The notes under the pieces: model-generated
Databases searched by the model: none
The model's input: the letters and a program-made list of their open reading frames with translations, nothing else
What the model was told of the DNA's origin: nothing
Source: Stentor coeruleus
Taxonomy: Eukaryota; Ciliophora; Heterotrichea; Heterotrichida; Stentoridae
Length of the DNA stretch: 43,260 bases
Assembly: GCA_001970955.1 (NCBI GenBank)
Contig: MPUH01000612.1
Location: 1 to 43,260, forward strand
Direction: 5' to 3'
Part shown: positions 28,760 to 36,819 of the stretch, piece after piece
Layout of the letters: every line of letters starts with the position of its first letter
Numbering within the stretch: the first letter of the stretch is position 1
Position numbers and translations under genes: made by a program

Positions 28760-29644
28760 CTAATTAACTGTCCTTCTTTTACTTATCTTTTCATGCTTTT
28801 TCTTGTTAATTTTCTGCACTAAAGGGGGCTTATAATAACTCCACGATACATGTAAATGAGCAAAATTCCCAGTTATAGGAAAAACACTAATCCCTGTCTG
28901 ATTGAAAAAAGTTGCTATAGGTAAAACCAAATCATCAAAATAATCAAAATTATTATGAGTCATTTCTGAAGGCAAAAACAATGATGAAGGACCATTACAA
29001 AGCTCATGCAATTTCTGTGAATGATAATAAGGGATAACTGTATCTTTAATTCCATGGACCAAAAAAGTTGGACATGTAATATAAGGCATATGTTTAATAT
29101 TTTCAAATCTTTCTTTAATCAAACGTTCTCCAATTTTCCCAGCAAAGTTCTTAGCAGCTTCTTTTATTGAAGTATAGGCAGACATGAGCATAAGGCATCC
29201 AACTTTTCTTGTGCGGGCTAAGAATGTAGCAGGACCAGAACCAATTGATCTGCCAAAAGTAAAAATATTTTCAGGTTTGACCCCAAGACTTAACACAAAA
29301 CTATACACGCACTCTGCATCATTTAATATACCCTCAGCTGTTGGTTTTCCATAATAAACTCCATACCCAGGGTACTCTACAGCTAATATATGCACATGTA
29401 ACACAGTTCTAAGCATATCAATAATTTCATATGAAAGCCCTAAATCCTCAGCATTACCATGAAAGTAAATAACAACTTTACTCGACCCTTCCATATACTG
29501 TAACAAAAAACAGGGTATTGAAACTGAATCTGGTATTTTCGGCACCCAAACTAATTCTTCAGGATACTCATCAGCATCATAGCTTTGAACAGGTGCTGGG
29601 AAAATTATACTATTAAGTTCCATATAAAAATTACTAACTTTCAT
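28760..29644 (-). CDS. alpha/beta hydrolase, ABHD17/Bem46-like
   Basis: 294 residues. The fold starts with VIYFHGNAEDLG (oxyanion H-G-N), then AVEYPGYGVYYGKPTAEG, the nucleophile elbow GRSIGSG with Ser at the centre, the acid in HGIKDTVIP and the base in MTHNNFD. These positions and wording match ABHD17/ABHD13 and Bem46 proteins; ABHD17 enzymes depalmitoylate membrane-bound proteins such as Ras. The N-terminal Cys cluster that anchors animal ABHD17 is absent. The catalytic triad is complete, so activity is expected. Its ATG is only 31 bp from the ATG of the divergent Kelch-BTB gene. The C-terminus is basic (KINKKKHEKISKRR). Stop is TAG. Confidence 0.85.
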   Translation of the reverse strand: MKVSNFYMELNSIIFPAPVQSYDADEYPEELVWVPKIPDSVSIPCFLLQYMEGSSKVVIYFHGNAEDLGLSYEIIDMLRTVLHVHILAVEYPGYGVYYGKPTAEGILNDAECVYSFVLSLGVKPENIFTFGRSIGSGPATFLARTRKVGCLMLMSAYTSIKEAAKNFAGKIGERLIKERFENIKHMPYITCPTFLVHGIKDTVIPYYHSQKLHELCNGPSSLFLPSEMTHNNFDYFDDLVLPIATFFNQTGISVFPITGNFAHLHVSWSYYKPPLVQKINKKKHEKISKRRTVN

Positions 29645-29675
29645 ATTTCTTTCATTCTAATTTGCAAGTTAAAAA
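29645..29675. promoter_or_regulatory. 31-bp shared upstream region of two divergent genes
   Basis: Only 31 bp separate the start codons of the hydrolase (minus) and Kelch-BTB (plus) genes. Both 5' UTRs and any core promoter must lie in this AT-rich spacer or overlap coding sequence. Confidence 0.6.
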
Positions 29676-31219
29676 ATGGATCACGAGAATTCATCACCAG
29701 CTTATTATAGCGACTCATCAGCAGCAGCAGGACACCCGATTCTTGAGTTAAACCATGCTCAACGTTGGCGTCAAATCATCAGTGAAAACGGTCCTAGACC
29801 AGACCCACGTAGTGGGGCAGCAAGTGCAGTTTATGAAAACTCATTATACATCTTAGGAGGTTATGGAGGAAATGGTCGTCTTGATGATCTTTGGGAATAC
29901 CGATTCCTCGAAGAACAATGGCATAAACTAGATGCAAGAGGTCAAATACCAGCAGGACGTGAAAACAATGGTGCTGTAATACATAAAGGTTGTATGTATA
30001 TCTTTGGAGGTTATTCAGGGGTTTTTTGGTTAAATGATTTCCATAAACTTGATCTATGTACTTTATATTTAGAGGCACTTTAGAGTGGTCGCCAGTTGTG
30101 GTAAAAGAAGGTGTTGCTCCTTCAACAAGATTTGGATATGTTAGTGCTGTATGGAAAGATACGTTTATAGTATTTGGAGGATATGATGGATCTACTTGGT
30201 TAAATGATATGCATGAGTTTAATTTTACGAAAGCTAAATGGTCAAGATTAGATATTTCAGGTACTGCTCCATGTAATCGATCATGTCCATCATGGGCAAC
30301 TTATAAACATTCTATGTATGTTTTTGGAGGATATGATGGGGTACATAGGATGAATGATTTTTATGAATTTGATTTGAAACAAAAAGTTTGGAGGGCTGTG
30401 GTTTTTACTGGACCCGCCCCAGCGCCAAGATATTTCCATTCATCGGTGGTTTATGGGGATCATATGTACCTTTTTGGTGGATATAGTGGAAGTGAACGTT
30501 TACAGGACTTGTATCAATTTAGCTTTGAAAAAAACTGCTGGGCTTGTTTAGATGTTGAAAAACCCCCTTCTGGAAGATCAAGTTTAGTTGCCCAAGTTTA
30601 CAAAAACTCTTTGTATATATTCGGCGGATATAACGGAAGTTTAGTTCTTAATGATTTTCATGAATTTCGCTTTGAACTTATATCAGTACCTCAATCAACT
30701 TTTATCAATGATTTGAGGAATATGATTAATAACCCTACGCTTGGAGATGTGATATTTGTTGTTGAAGGAAAAGAAATCAAAGCAAACAAAGCTATAATGG
30801 CAGCACGTAGTGATCATTTTAGAGCTATGTTTTATGGAGGAATGAAAGAACAGCATGAAATGAGAATACCTATAGCGGATATTGCGTATAATGTTTTTGA
30901 AGCTATTTTAGAGTATCTTTATACTGATACTGTCCGAGGGATGAATGTTGATATGGCCGTGTCTCTTATGATCGCTGCTGAACAATTTCTATTAGATAGA
31001 TTAAAAGCTATGTGTCAAGATAGTATAAGAAAGAATATTAATACTGAGAATGTTGTCCCAATATTAAGGGCGAGTTATTATCATAGAGCAAGTGCATTGA
31101 AGGAAATATGCTTAGATTTTATTTGTTCACGTAGTGAGGAGGTTAAAAAAACCAGAGGGTTTAGTGAGCTTGTCAATGAACCGAATTTATTGATGGAATT
31201 AGTTATGAGACTTAAGTAG
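29676..31219 (+). CDS. Kelch-repeat BTB protein (LZTR1-like), one 17-nt intron
   Basis: Exons 29676-30057 and 30075-31219 encode about 508 residues. Six Kelch repeats come first, each with an F/L-G-G-Y core (ILGGYGGN, IFGGYSGV, VFGGYDGS, VFGGYDGV, LFGGYSGS, IFGGYNGS), forming a beta-propeller. A BTB domain follows (about 346-450), starting NPTLGDVIFVVEGKEIKANK with the usual A-R-S-D-H-F-R-A-M-F, then a BACK-like helical end. Kelch-then-BTB order is that of LZTR1 and its relatives, which serve as cullin-3 substrate adaptors; animal KLHL proteins have the reverse order. The frame changes at the exon junction, and removing 17 nt restores D-L-x4-W spacing identical to the other Kelch blades. Stop is TAG. 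Confidence 0.88.
30058..30074 (+). other. 17-nt intron in the Kelch-BTB gene
   Basis: GTACTTTATATTTAGAG is the only GT...AG removal that joins the two frames and reproduces the Kelch spacing (LDLCTLEW aligned with FDLKQKVW). The embedded GTA...TAG of 15 nt matches the usual heterotrich intron length but leaves a frame error of two bases. So the acceptor is either the second AG, or there is a 2-nt insertion or sequence error. Confidence 0.65.
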
Positions 31220-31258
31220 ATTATGAAGTATCCCATAAAAAAAACTTAGAAAAAATGG

Positions 31259-31267
31259 TATATAAAG
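31259..31267 (+). promoter_or_regulatory. TATA box of the U4 snRNA gene
   Basis: TATATAAAG begins 28 nt before the predicted first base of U4 RNA. A moderately GC-rich stretch at about 31222-31238 lies where a proximal sequence element would be. Confidence 0.55.
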
Positions 31268-31286
31268 AATTCTGGGTCTTAAGCTT

Positions 31287-31416
31287 AGCCTTGTGCTAGG
31301 GGCAATATCGCAGTAAGTGAAGCTTAGCTGATGCGCGATGATTGCTAGTTGAAAACTAATCCAAATCGTGGTTGTTTACCCAAATGACTCAATTTCTGGC
31401 AGGTCGAAAGACCTCT
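31287..31416 (+). ncRNA. U4 spliceosomal snRNA
   Basis: The + strand matches U4 RNA along its length. It begins AGCCTTGTGCTAGG, the U6-pairing stem II strand, then GGCAATATCGCAG for stem I. The 5' stem-loop follows with GTGA and CTGATG forming the kink-turn that binds the 15.5K/Snu13 protein, then GCGCGATGATTGCTAGTTG and GAAAACT as in other U4 RNAs. An Sm site is present as CAATTTCTGG (31390-31399), followed by the terminal hairpin AGGTCGAAAGACCT (31401-31414). The length, about 130 nt, fits. It pairs with U6 in the tri-snRNP. The gene sits only about 67 nt after the Kelch-BTB stop. Exact ends are inferred from homology. Confidence 0.93.
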
Positions 31417-31788
31417 TATAAACTAACAGAAAATATACATCTTTCATATATCCTTTTATATTTTTTCATATGCATACTCTATATGTAATTTGAATATCTT
31501 TTATATGTATTTTATATTTTTAATATACATCTTCATATACATCTTCATATCAACTTTCATATAAATATTATTTTTTATATACTCCAAACATACTATTCAT
31601 ATTAACCTTAAATAATATACGACAATTTTATATAACTATACATACTCATTTACAAAAACAACATCTAAATCTCAAATAAAAATTGACAATTACTTATAAT
31701 CTCGCATTTAAAAATAAATTTCCTTAACAAACCCTTATCCTCCCTCTTCTATTTTCATAATTTTTCATCATATAAAAATCAATCTCTA
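31417..31788. other. intergenic, C-rich/G-poor 5' flank with short tandem repeat
   Basis: AT-rich with few G. ATACATCTTCAT occurs twice in tandem at 31525-31548, within a longer run of CATAT/CTTCAT text. It leads to the ATG at 31789. No gene seen. Confidence 0.6.
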
Positions 31789-32604
31789 ATGGTATCACGA
31801 GTCGAAACCCGTAAAAAAAAAGAAATCCTACTCATGAGTAGCAATTCTAGCTACACTGACGAGCAATATGGTGCTGTATATGATATAAGTAGACCTTCAG
31901 ATACCGAAGATAATATGTGGTGTGAAATAAAAATAACATTCGTCAAAGCTGACATCTCACAAACTGAATACTTAACTTACGATAAAACCGTAAGCAATCT
32001 TTATGATTCAGTAGAAGAAATCCTCAATTCTTTAAAACGTTTTTTAGATAAAACCAATTTCCATATAGTCCACATGTACTTATTAGATGTAACACGTACT
32101 GAATATATGATAAGGATTTCAAATTTACCAATTTTTCAATCTTTACGACCTTTGGTTCCAAGAGATGTTAAATATAAGAGAAAAGAAAATACTGAGTTAA
32201 GGTTAAGATATAAAGAACTTAGTGGTACTGAAATTGGTAATCAATTGATTCATTTGATGAAAGCTTATGAGGCTAATGATTATGGAGACTCTTTAGCTGA
32301 TGCTTTGAATTTAGTTTTTATTCAGAAAATTAATATATCGTTGTTGATACATCAAGTTGCTTGTGAACATGCGATTATGTCTATGAGAAAATCTTTAGAT
32401 GTCCCATTTTCTGAGGAAGAAGTAAAGAAGCCGATAAGAAAAAGTGATAATACGGCAGAAATTGAGATGAAGATTAATGAGATTATTACGAAAAAAGATA
32501 AAGGAAGGGATAGTAGGGATTCAGGGAGAGGGAGTAATAAGGAAAAAGTTGAAGAGCCTAAGAAGTTTAGTTTTAGAGATGCTTGTGAATGCGTGGTAGT
32601 ATAA
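31789..32604 (+). CDS. prenylated (CaaX) protein of unknown function
   Basis: 271 residues, no family recognised. It ends CECVVV, whose last four residues CVVV form a CaaX box, with another Cys two residues earlier. Residues about 45-215 look globular with mixed strands and helices (WCEIKITFVKADISQ, NFHIVHMYLLDVTRTEYM, ELRLRYKELSG, HQVACEHAIMSM). The last 60 residues are charged and Ser/Gly-rich (KKDKGRDSRDSGRGSNKEK), a probable flexible linker to the membrane anchor. The first ATG (31789) is followed by basic VSRVETRKKKE; a second in-frame ATG lies 15 codons later and could be the true start. Stop is TAA. Its G-rich right flank is typical of genes here. Confidence 0.65.
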   Translation: MVSRVETRKKKEILLMSSNSSYTDEQYGAVYDISRPSDTEDNMWCEIKITFVKADISQTEYLTYDKTVSNLYDSVEEILNSLKRFLDKTNFHIVHMYLLDVTRTEYMIRISNLPIFQSLRPLVPRDVKYKRKENTELRLRYKELSGTEIGNQLIHLMKAYEANDYGDSLADALNLVFIQKINISLLIHQVACEHAIMSMRKSLDVPFSEEEVKKPIRKSDNTAEIEMKINEIITKKDKGRDSRDSGRGSNKEKVEEPKKFSFRDACECVVV

Positions 32605-33038
32605 TAGTTGATTTTAATTGGGAATTGTTAGAAGGAATAGTATGGTTTGATTTATTTTTTTTGGGATGAGTTTTGGCTTAGAAATAAGAGGATTTGGAAA
32701 AGATTTGTAGGTTTGATATAATTGGAAAAGCTTATTTGGTTGGATAGTATTGGGAATATTATAGATAAGGTATATAAGATTGGGATGATAAGATTTAAAA
32801 TTGGGTTTTTAGCTGAAGAAATTATGATGGGTTTTTGATTTTGATTTTTGAGATAAATTTTTAACTGATGATGTATTTTATGTTTATTGATCTGTTTTTG
32901 GATTTAATATTTCTAGGGATTCAGTGATTTTGGATATGCTAAGGTTAATTTTTCGAATAGGTTTTCGAGTAGATAAAAATATTATTAAGATTTTAAATTA
33001 GTTATAGAATAAAATAGTATATAAAGATATTAGATTAG
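32605..33038. other. intergenic between convergent genes, G-rich
   Basis: 32605-32960 is strongly G-rich and C-poor on the + strand, the right flank of the CVVV gene. No gene or RNA recognised. Confidence 0.6.
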
Positions 33039-33296
33039 CTAAAGCAAACAACAACATGGTTTTTTTTTTATTCCAACTTCGATTTCTTCATCTTCATGAA
33101 TGTTTAGCTTAAAAAGTTCTTGATCAAAAGGTAAAATAATTCCTTTATAATACAAAACCAACGTTGTAGCATCAATAACATTATACTTCAGAGTTAAATG
33201 AGAAATTAAATGATCAGGTGTGCTCATAGGTTCAACATCAAATGCAGTTCTTGGAAAATCTACTTCATTATTTCTTGGTTTAAGAATAATCCTCAT
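33039..33296 (-). CDS. membrane-anchored ubiquitin-fold (MUB-like) protein
   Basis: 85 residues: a ubiquitin-like fold followed at once by a CaaX box. Strand and helix pattern fits ubiquitin-like proteins: MRIILKPRN, then a helix region STPDHLISHLTLKYNV, ATTLVLYYKGIILPFDQEL (equivalent to ubiquitin's QRLIFAGKQLxD) and EDEEIEVGI as the last strand. There is no C-terminal Gly-Gly; instead it ends KPCCCLL, where CCLL is a CaaX box with Leu, favouring geranylgeranylation, and the extra Cys may be acylated. This arrangement is that of plant, animal and fungal MUB proteins, which recruit E2 enzymes to membranes. The E2 link is family knowledge. Stop is TAG. Confidence 0.75.
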   Translation of the reverse strand: MRIILKPRNNEVDFPRTAFDVEPMSTPDHLISHLTLKYNVIDATTLVLYYKGIILPFDQELFKLNIHEDEEIEVGIKKKPCCCLL

Positions 33297-33459
33297 TTCC
33301 TTATTATATAAATCAAAATTATATTCAAAAACAATATTTTTATGCTAAAAACCTAATATACAAAAACTTAATCATATCAACAATAAACTTATATATAAAT
33401 AAAAAATTCACAAGAAAAAAAAATATTTATCTATATGTTTTAAAGTTATCTTATTAATA

Positions 33460-34794
33460 ATGATATTTATACTTAGCCTATTATTTATTGTCTCAGGACA
33501 ATACATTATATCCGTAAACGAGCAGCCTCCTTTTTCATCCTGTTCGAAAATTTTTTCAGGTTTTGAAGTGGATTTACTCAGAGAAGCTTTAAACATGTAT
33601 GGATGGCGAGTTCATGAAGATTATAAATTTGTATGCGCAAATACAACAGAAAAATATGATGCGACAATTGGAAGAGTATTAATGGATTCATACAAATACT
33701 CTAATTTTTATACATACTCCAATCCTACTCATAATGGTCAATTAGGTATAATGGCTTATTCAAGTACTATACTTTCTACAACTAATACTTTAAATACTTT
33801 ATCAGGTTACTTATGGTTAACAGTCCCTGGATCTGCATTGATTGTGATAGTCGCTTTAGCAGTTATAGAGTATGTGCCTAACAAAAAAATCATTTACTTC
33901 TTAAGAAACATGAAACTTTTAAACTGGATTTCTATGTCTGGGATATTTTTTGGTGAACAAGACCATTCATATCGTTTTCCAAGTAAATTTCTTATGATTG
34001 GGTATATGTTGTTTTTACTTATAATTTATTGTTTATTACTTGCTGGGGCTATTTTACATATTCAAAGAAATGTTCAGCTTATTGATTTCCCTGAAAAACT
34101 TGAAGGGTTAAGGTATTCTACTTATTCACAGTTTTTAGATTATTTGTCTATATATGGAGGGTATTTTGTTGATGTTGGTATTAATAGTGCTAATGTTGAA
34201 GAAAAATTACATTATTTAAGTTCAGGGTATTTAGATGCTATTGTTTTAGAGTATGAAACACTTAAGAATATTGATAGTATTGAATGCGATTTTTGTCTTA
34301 TGTCTAAACCATTTAATTCTTTTTTTTATGCTGTGGAAATTCAACCTGGGACTAGTTCTGAACTTAAAATTGCTATTGATGTTGGGCTGAGTATTTTAAT
34401 AAGGGAATATGATATTGAAAGTTTAAAGAAAGCTTATTTTTATTCGGAAGGGACTTGCACTTCGACTTTAAATGCTATTTTACCACTTGCTATATATCAG
34501 TTTATGGATATCTTTGCTGTTTATGTTATTGTTATAACTCTTATATTTATCCTTGAACGAATATGCAAAAACAGGGAGTTTAATAAAGAAAGGAATAAAT
34601 ATATCGATGAAATAAGAGAACTTCTTGCTAGACCAGAATCGAAAATATTAAAAATCACAGAAAATCAAATAAGAAACATCGATGGACAGTTTCAAGAATT
34701 GATTGATGAACTTGAAAAAAACTTGAAGAAAAATAACACTTATGAAGAAAAACTTATAAACCTTTTAAGAAGCCAAGAAGTTAATTTAAGATAA
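33460..34794 (+). CDS. ionotropic glutamate receptor-like channel protein
   Basis: 444 residues. A signal peptide (1-14) leads into an S1 ligand-binding half with EQPPFSSC...GFEVDLLREAL (21-44), the usual start of periplasmic-binding-protein-like receptors. Membrane segments follow at about 118-140 and 176-200. After the second, IQRNVQLIDFPEKLEGL (201-217) matches the post-M3 linker and start of S2. S2 runs to about 335, and a last membrane segment at about 343-367 (IFAVYVIVITLIFILERIC) corresponds to M4. The region between the first two segments is short and lacks an obvious pore loop, and the M3 SYTANLAAF motif is not kept (YCLLLAGAIL). A cytoplasmic coiled tail ends the protein. There is no N-terminal LIVBP domain. 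The ligand cannot be predicted. Confidence 0.7.
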   Translation: MIFILSLLFIVSGQYIISVNEQPPFSSCSKIFSGFEVDLLREALNMYGWRVHEDYKFVCANTTEKYDATIGRVLMDSYKYSNFYTYSNPTHNGQLGIMAYSSTILSTTNTLNTLSGYLWLTVPGSALIVIVALAVIEYVPNKKIIYFLRNMKLLNWISMSGIFFGEQDHSYRFPSKFLMIGYMLFLLIIYCLLLAGAILHIQRNVQLIDFPEKLEGLRYSTYSQFLDYLSIYGGYFVDVGINSANVEEKLHYLSSGYLDAIVLEYETLKNIDSIECDFCLMSKPFNSFFYAVEIQPGTSSELKIAIDVGLSILIREYDIESLKKAYFYSEGTCTSTLNAILPLAIYQFMDIFAVYVIVITLIFILERICKNREFNKERNKYIDEIRELLARPESKILKITENQIRNIDGQFQELIDELEKNLKKNNTYEEKLINLLRSQEVNLR

Positions 34795-35032
34795 AATCAA
34801 TTAACTACTTAATAATTTATGGAATGATTATAAAAAATATATGTTTTGAAACTAACTGAAATTTCAAATCTTAGGTTTAAAATTCTGTTTTAATATTTAA
34901 TTATCCTATTCCTTATAAAATACTATAAATCCCAGCCTAAAAGCCTAAAAATTGCAAATCCCATAATTTTTAAATCTCCTTATTCCTTTAAAAATTAACC
35001 CTCAAAAACTATTTTAATCCTTTATATAAAAT

Positions 35033-35671
35033 ATGGAAGGTATTCAAGGTAGCATATCAAACCAAGTAAAAAAGTACAAAATAGTCTTTCTTGGAGACTT
35101 AAGTGTAGGAAAAACTTCTATCATCAACCAATTCATGTATGGAACATTTGACCCAGTGCATCAGCCAACTATTGGTATAGACTTTTTATCCAAAACCATG
35201 TATCTCGATGATCGAACAATCCGCCTTCAGCTTTGGGATACTGCTGGACAAGAACGATTTAGGTCACTTATTCCCGGATATATAAGAGATTGCTCAATGG
35301 CTGTTATAGTATTTGATATCACTCAGAAACAAAGCTTTTTAAGCATAGACAAATGGGTTGAAGATGTAAGAAATGAAAGAGGAGGGGATATAGTTATTAT
35401 GGTTGCAGCTAATAAAAGCGATTTATCAGATAGGAGAACTGTTAGTACTGAAGAGATAGAAAAAAAATCAAAAGATCTGAATATTAAAGTACTTGAAGTT
35501 AGTGCCAAGACTGGGAGTAATGTGAAAATTTTGTTTAGGAATTTAGCTCAAGATTTACCTGGAATGCAAGATATATCTTTAGCTAATAACGCTGAGTTTG
35601 CAGGTGAAGGTTTTAAACTGCAAAACTCTCAACAGACGGCTAATAAAAAGCAAGAAGATTGCAAGTGTTGA
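35033..35671 (+). CDS. RAB6: Rab6-like small GTPase
   Basis: 212 residues. Nucleotide-binding motifs are intact: GDLSVGKTS (21-29, P-loop), PTIGIDF (switch I), [19 protein letters not shown] (switch II, wording specific to Rab6), NKSD, and SAK in VSAKTG. The string [19 protein letters not shown] is almost identical to Rab6 of animals and yeast Ypt6. It ends CKC, a double-geranylgeranylation signal used with Rab escort protein. Rab6 controls Golgi retrograde and intra-Golgi traffic. The effector and catalytic Gln in AGQE are kept, so it should cycle normally. Stop is TGA, which confirms that TGA is not a sense codon here. Confidence 0.95.
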   Translation: MEGIQGSISNQVKKYKIVFLGDLSVGKTSIINQFMYGTFDPVHQPTIGIDFLSKTMYLDDRTIRLQLWDTAGQERFRSLIPGYIRDCSMAVIVFDITQKQSFLSIDKWVEDVRNERGGDIVIMVAANKSDLSDRRTVSTEEIEKKSKDLNIKVLEVSAKTGSNVKILFRNLAQDLPGMQDISLANNAEFAGEGFKLQNSQQTANKKQEDCKC

Positions 35672-35888
35672 GCTTGTATAGGAGTAGATATTAAGAATTA
35701 AAAAGAAAAAATTGGTTGTATATGTGAAATAAAGGTTTTTTAGTTAGTATTTTGTATTGAATGTATAGATTATTATGTTATGATGTAATATTAGGTTTGT
35801 GGTTTTAGGCTTAGCATTTCTGATTATGATTTTATTATAAAATCTATTAAAATAACCCTTTTCTAATACTAATTTTCTAATTTAGGAA

Positions 35889-36599
35889 CTAAACGTCCTC
35901 TTCTTCTTCAGTGATTTCTTCATCAGTAGCATAATCATCTTCAATATCTTCAATATCCCCAAGATCTTCTTCTTCTACCAAATCCGTCCACAAAACAAGT
36001 TCATCCTTTTCTTCCTTTCTAACAAAGTCTCTAAACTGATCACTCCAAGGTCCAAATTTCCCATTGTCATCATGGTTTCTGTCAAGGTAATCAGAAGCTA
36101 ATATTAAATACTCATGTCCACAATTGTCCATAGTATGAACACCAATTTCTCCATCAACAAGATTTCCTTTAGCCCAACTTATCATATAAGGATTATCAAT
36201 AACCAATTCTTGATCATAAGCATCTCCAGTAACAAATGGTCTTGTAAGTGTGTATATGACATAATCTTCATACTCAAATCTATCAGAAGTTATATCTGAA
36301 ACTCCACCAAGCTCAGTATCTAAAAGTGGTAAATAATGCCCATCAGCCCATCTATCTGTGAAAACATCGTCTACCATGGCTATGAAATAATCAGCCTGGA
36401 AAGCATTTAAAGGATAGTTGGCACATTGGATTGCCAGACCTATCCAATCAAAACCTACTAAGTTAACTGAAGGCACCCATAGTTCAAAAGTTACTTGATC
36501 ATCACTTGGGAAATAAAACTTTAAATGCATACCTTTTGTGAAGTACTCTATTGCTCCCAATGTTCCGATTACCTGAAACAATAAGCTTATTACTAACAT
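35889..36599 (-). CDS. secreted DOMON-domain protein
   Basis: 236 residues. An N-terminal signal peptide (MLVISLLFQVIGTLGA) is followed by a DOMON-type beta-sandwich (about 20-185). Supporting text: FELWVPSVNLVGFDWIGLAIQ, ADYFIAMVDDVFTDRWADGH, then a D-x-x-x-G-G-x-x-D turn (LDTELGGVSD), VIYTLTRPFVTGDAYD, matching the R-P-L-x-T-G-D-x-x-D motif, and ISWAKG. DOMON domains bind haem or sugars; the axial Met/His ligands of haem-binding members are not certain here. The last 35 residues are an acidic tail. No GPI or membrane segment is seen, so it is probably lumenal or secreted. Stop is TAG. Confidence 0.75.
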   Translation of the reverse strand: MLVISLLFQVIGTLGAIEYFTKGMHLKFYFPSDDQVTFELWVPSVNLVGFDWIGLAIQCANYPLNAFQADYFIAMVDDVFTDRWADGHYLPLLDTELGGVSDITSDRFEYEDYVIYTLTRPFVTGDAYDQELVIDNPYMISWAKGNLVDGEIGVHTMDNCGHEYLILASDYLDRNHDDNGKFGPWSDQFRDFVRKEEKDELVLWTDLVEEEDLGDIEDIEDDYATDEEITEEEEDV

Positions 36600-36819
36600 T
36601 ATATTTGCTTTTATTATAATGTATTTACAACTAAATAGTTATTGGATGCTATTAGTTATTATAGAAAGTTTGATTAGCTAATTTATGCTTAGTAATTCAA
36701 AAATCCTAATTTCATATAAAAATCAAAATTATAATCCATTACCCACAAAAATCTTTATATTCAGCCTCCACTAAAAGTAGCAACTTATCTATTTTATCTT
36801 ATTAAAATTTCTAAGCATA

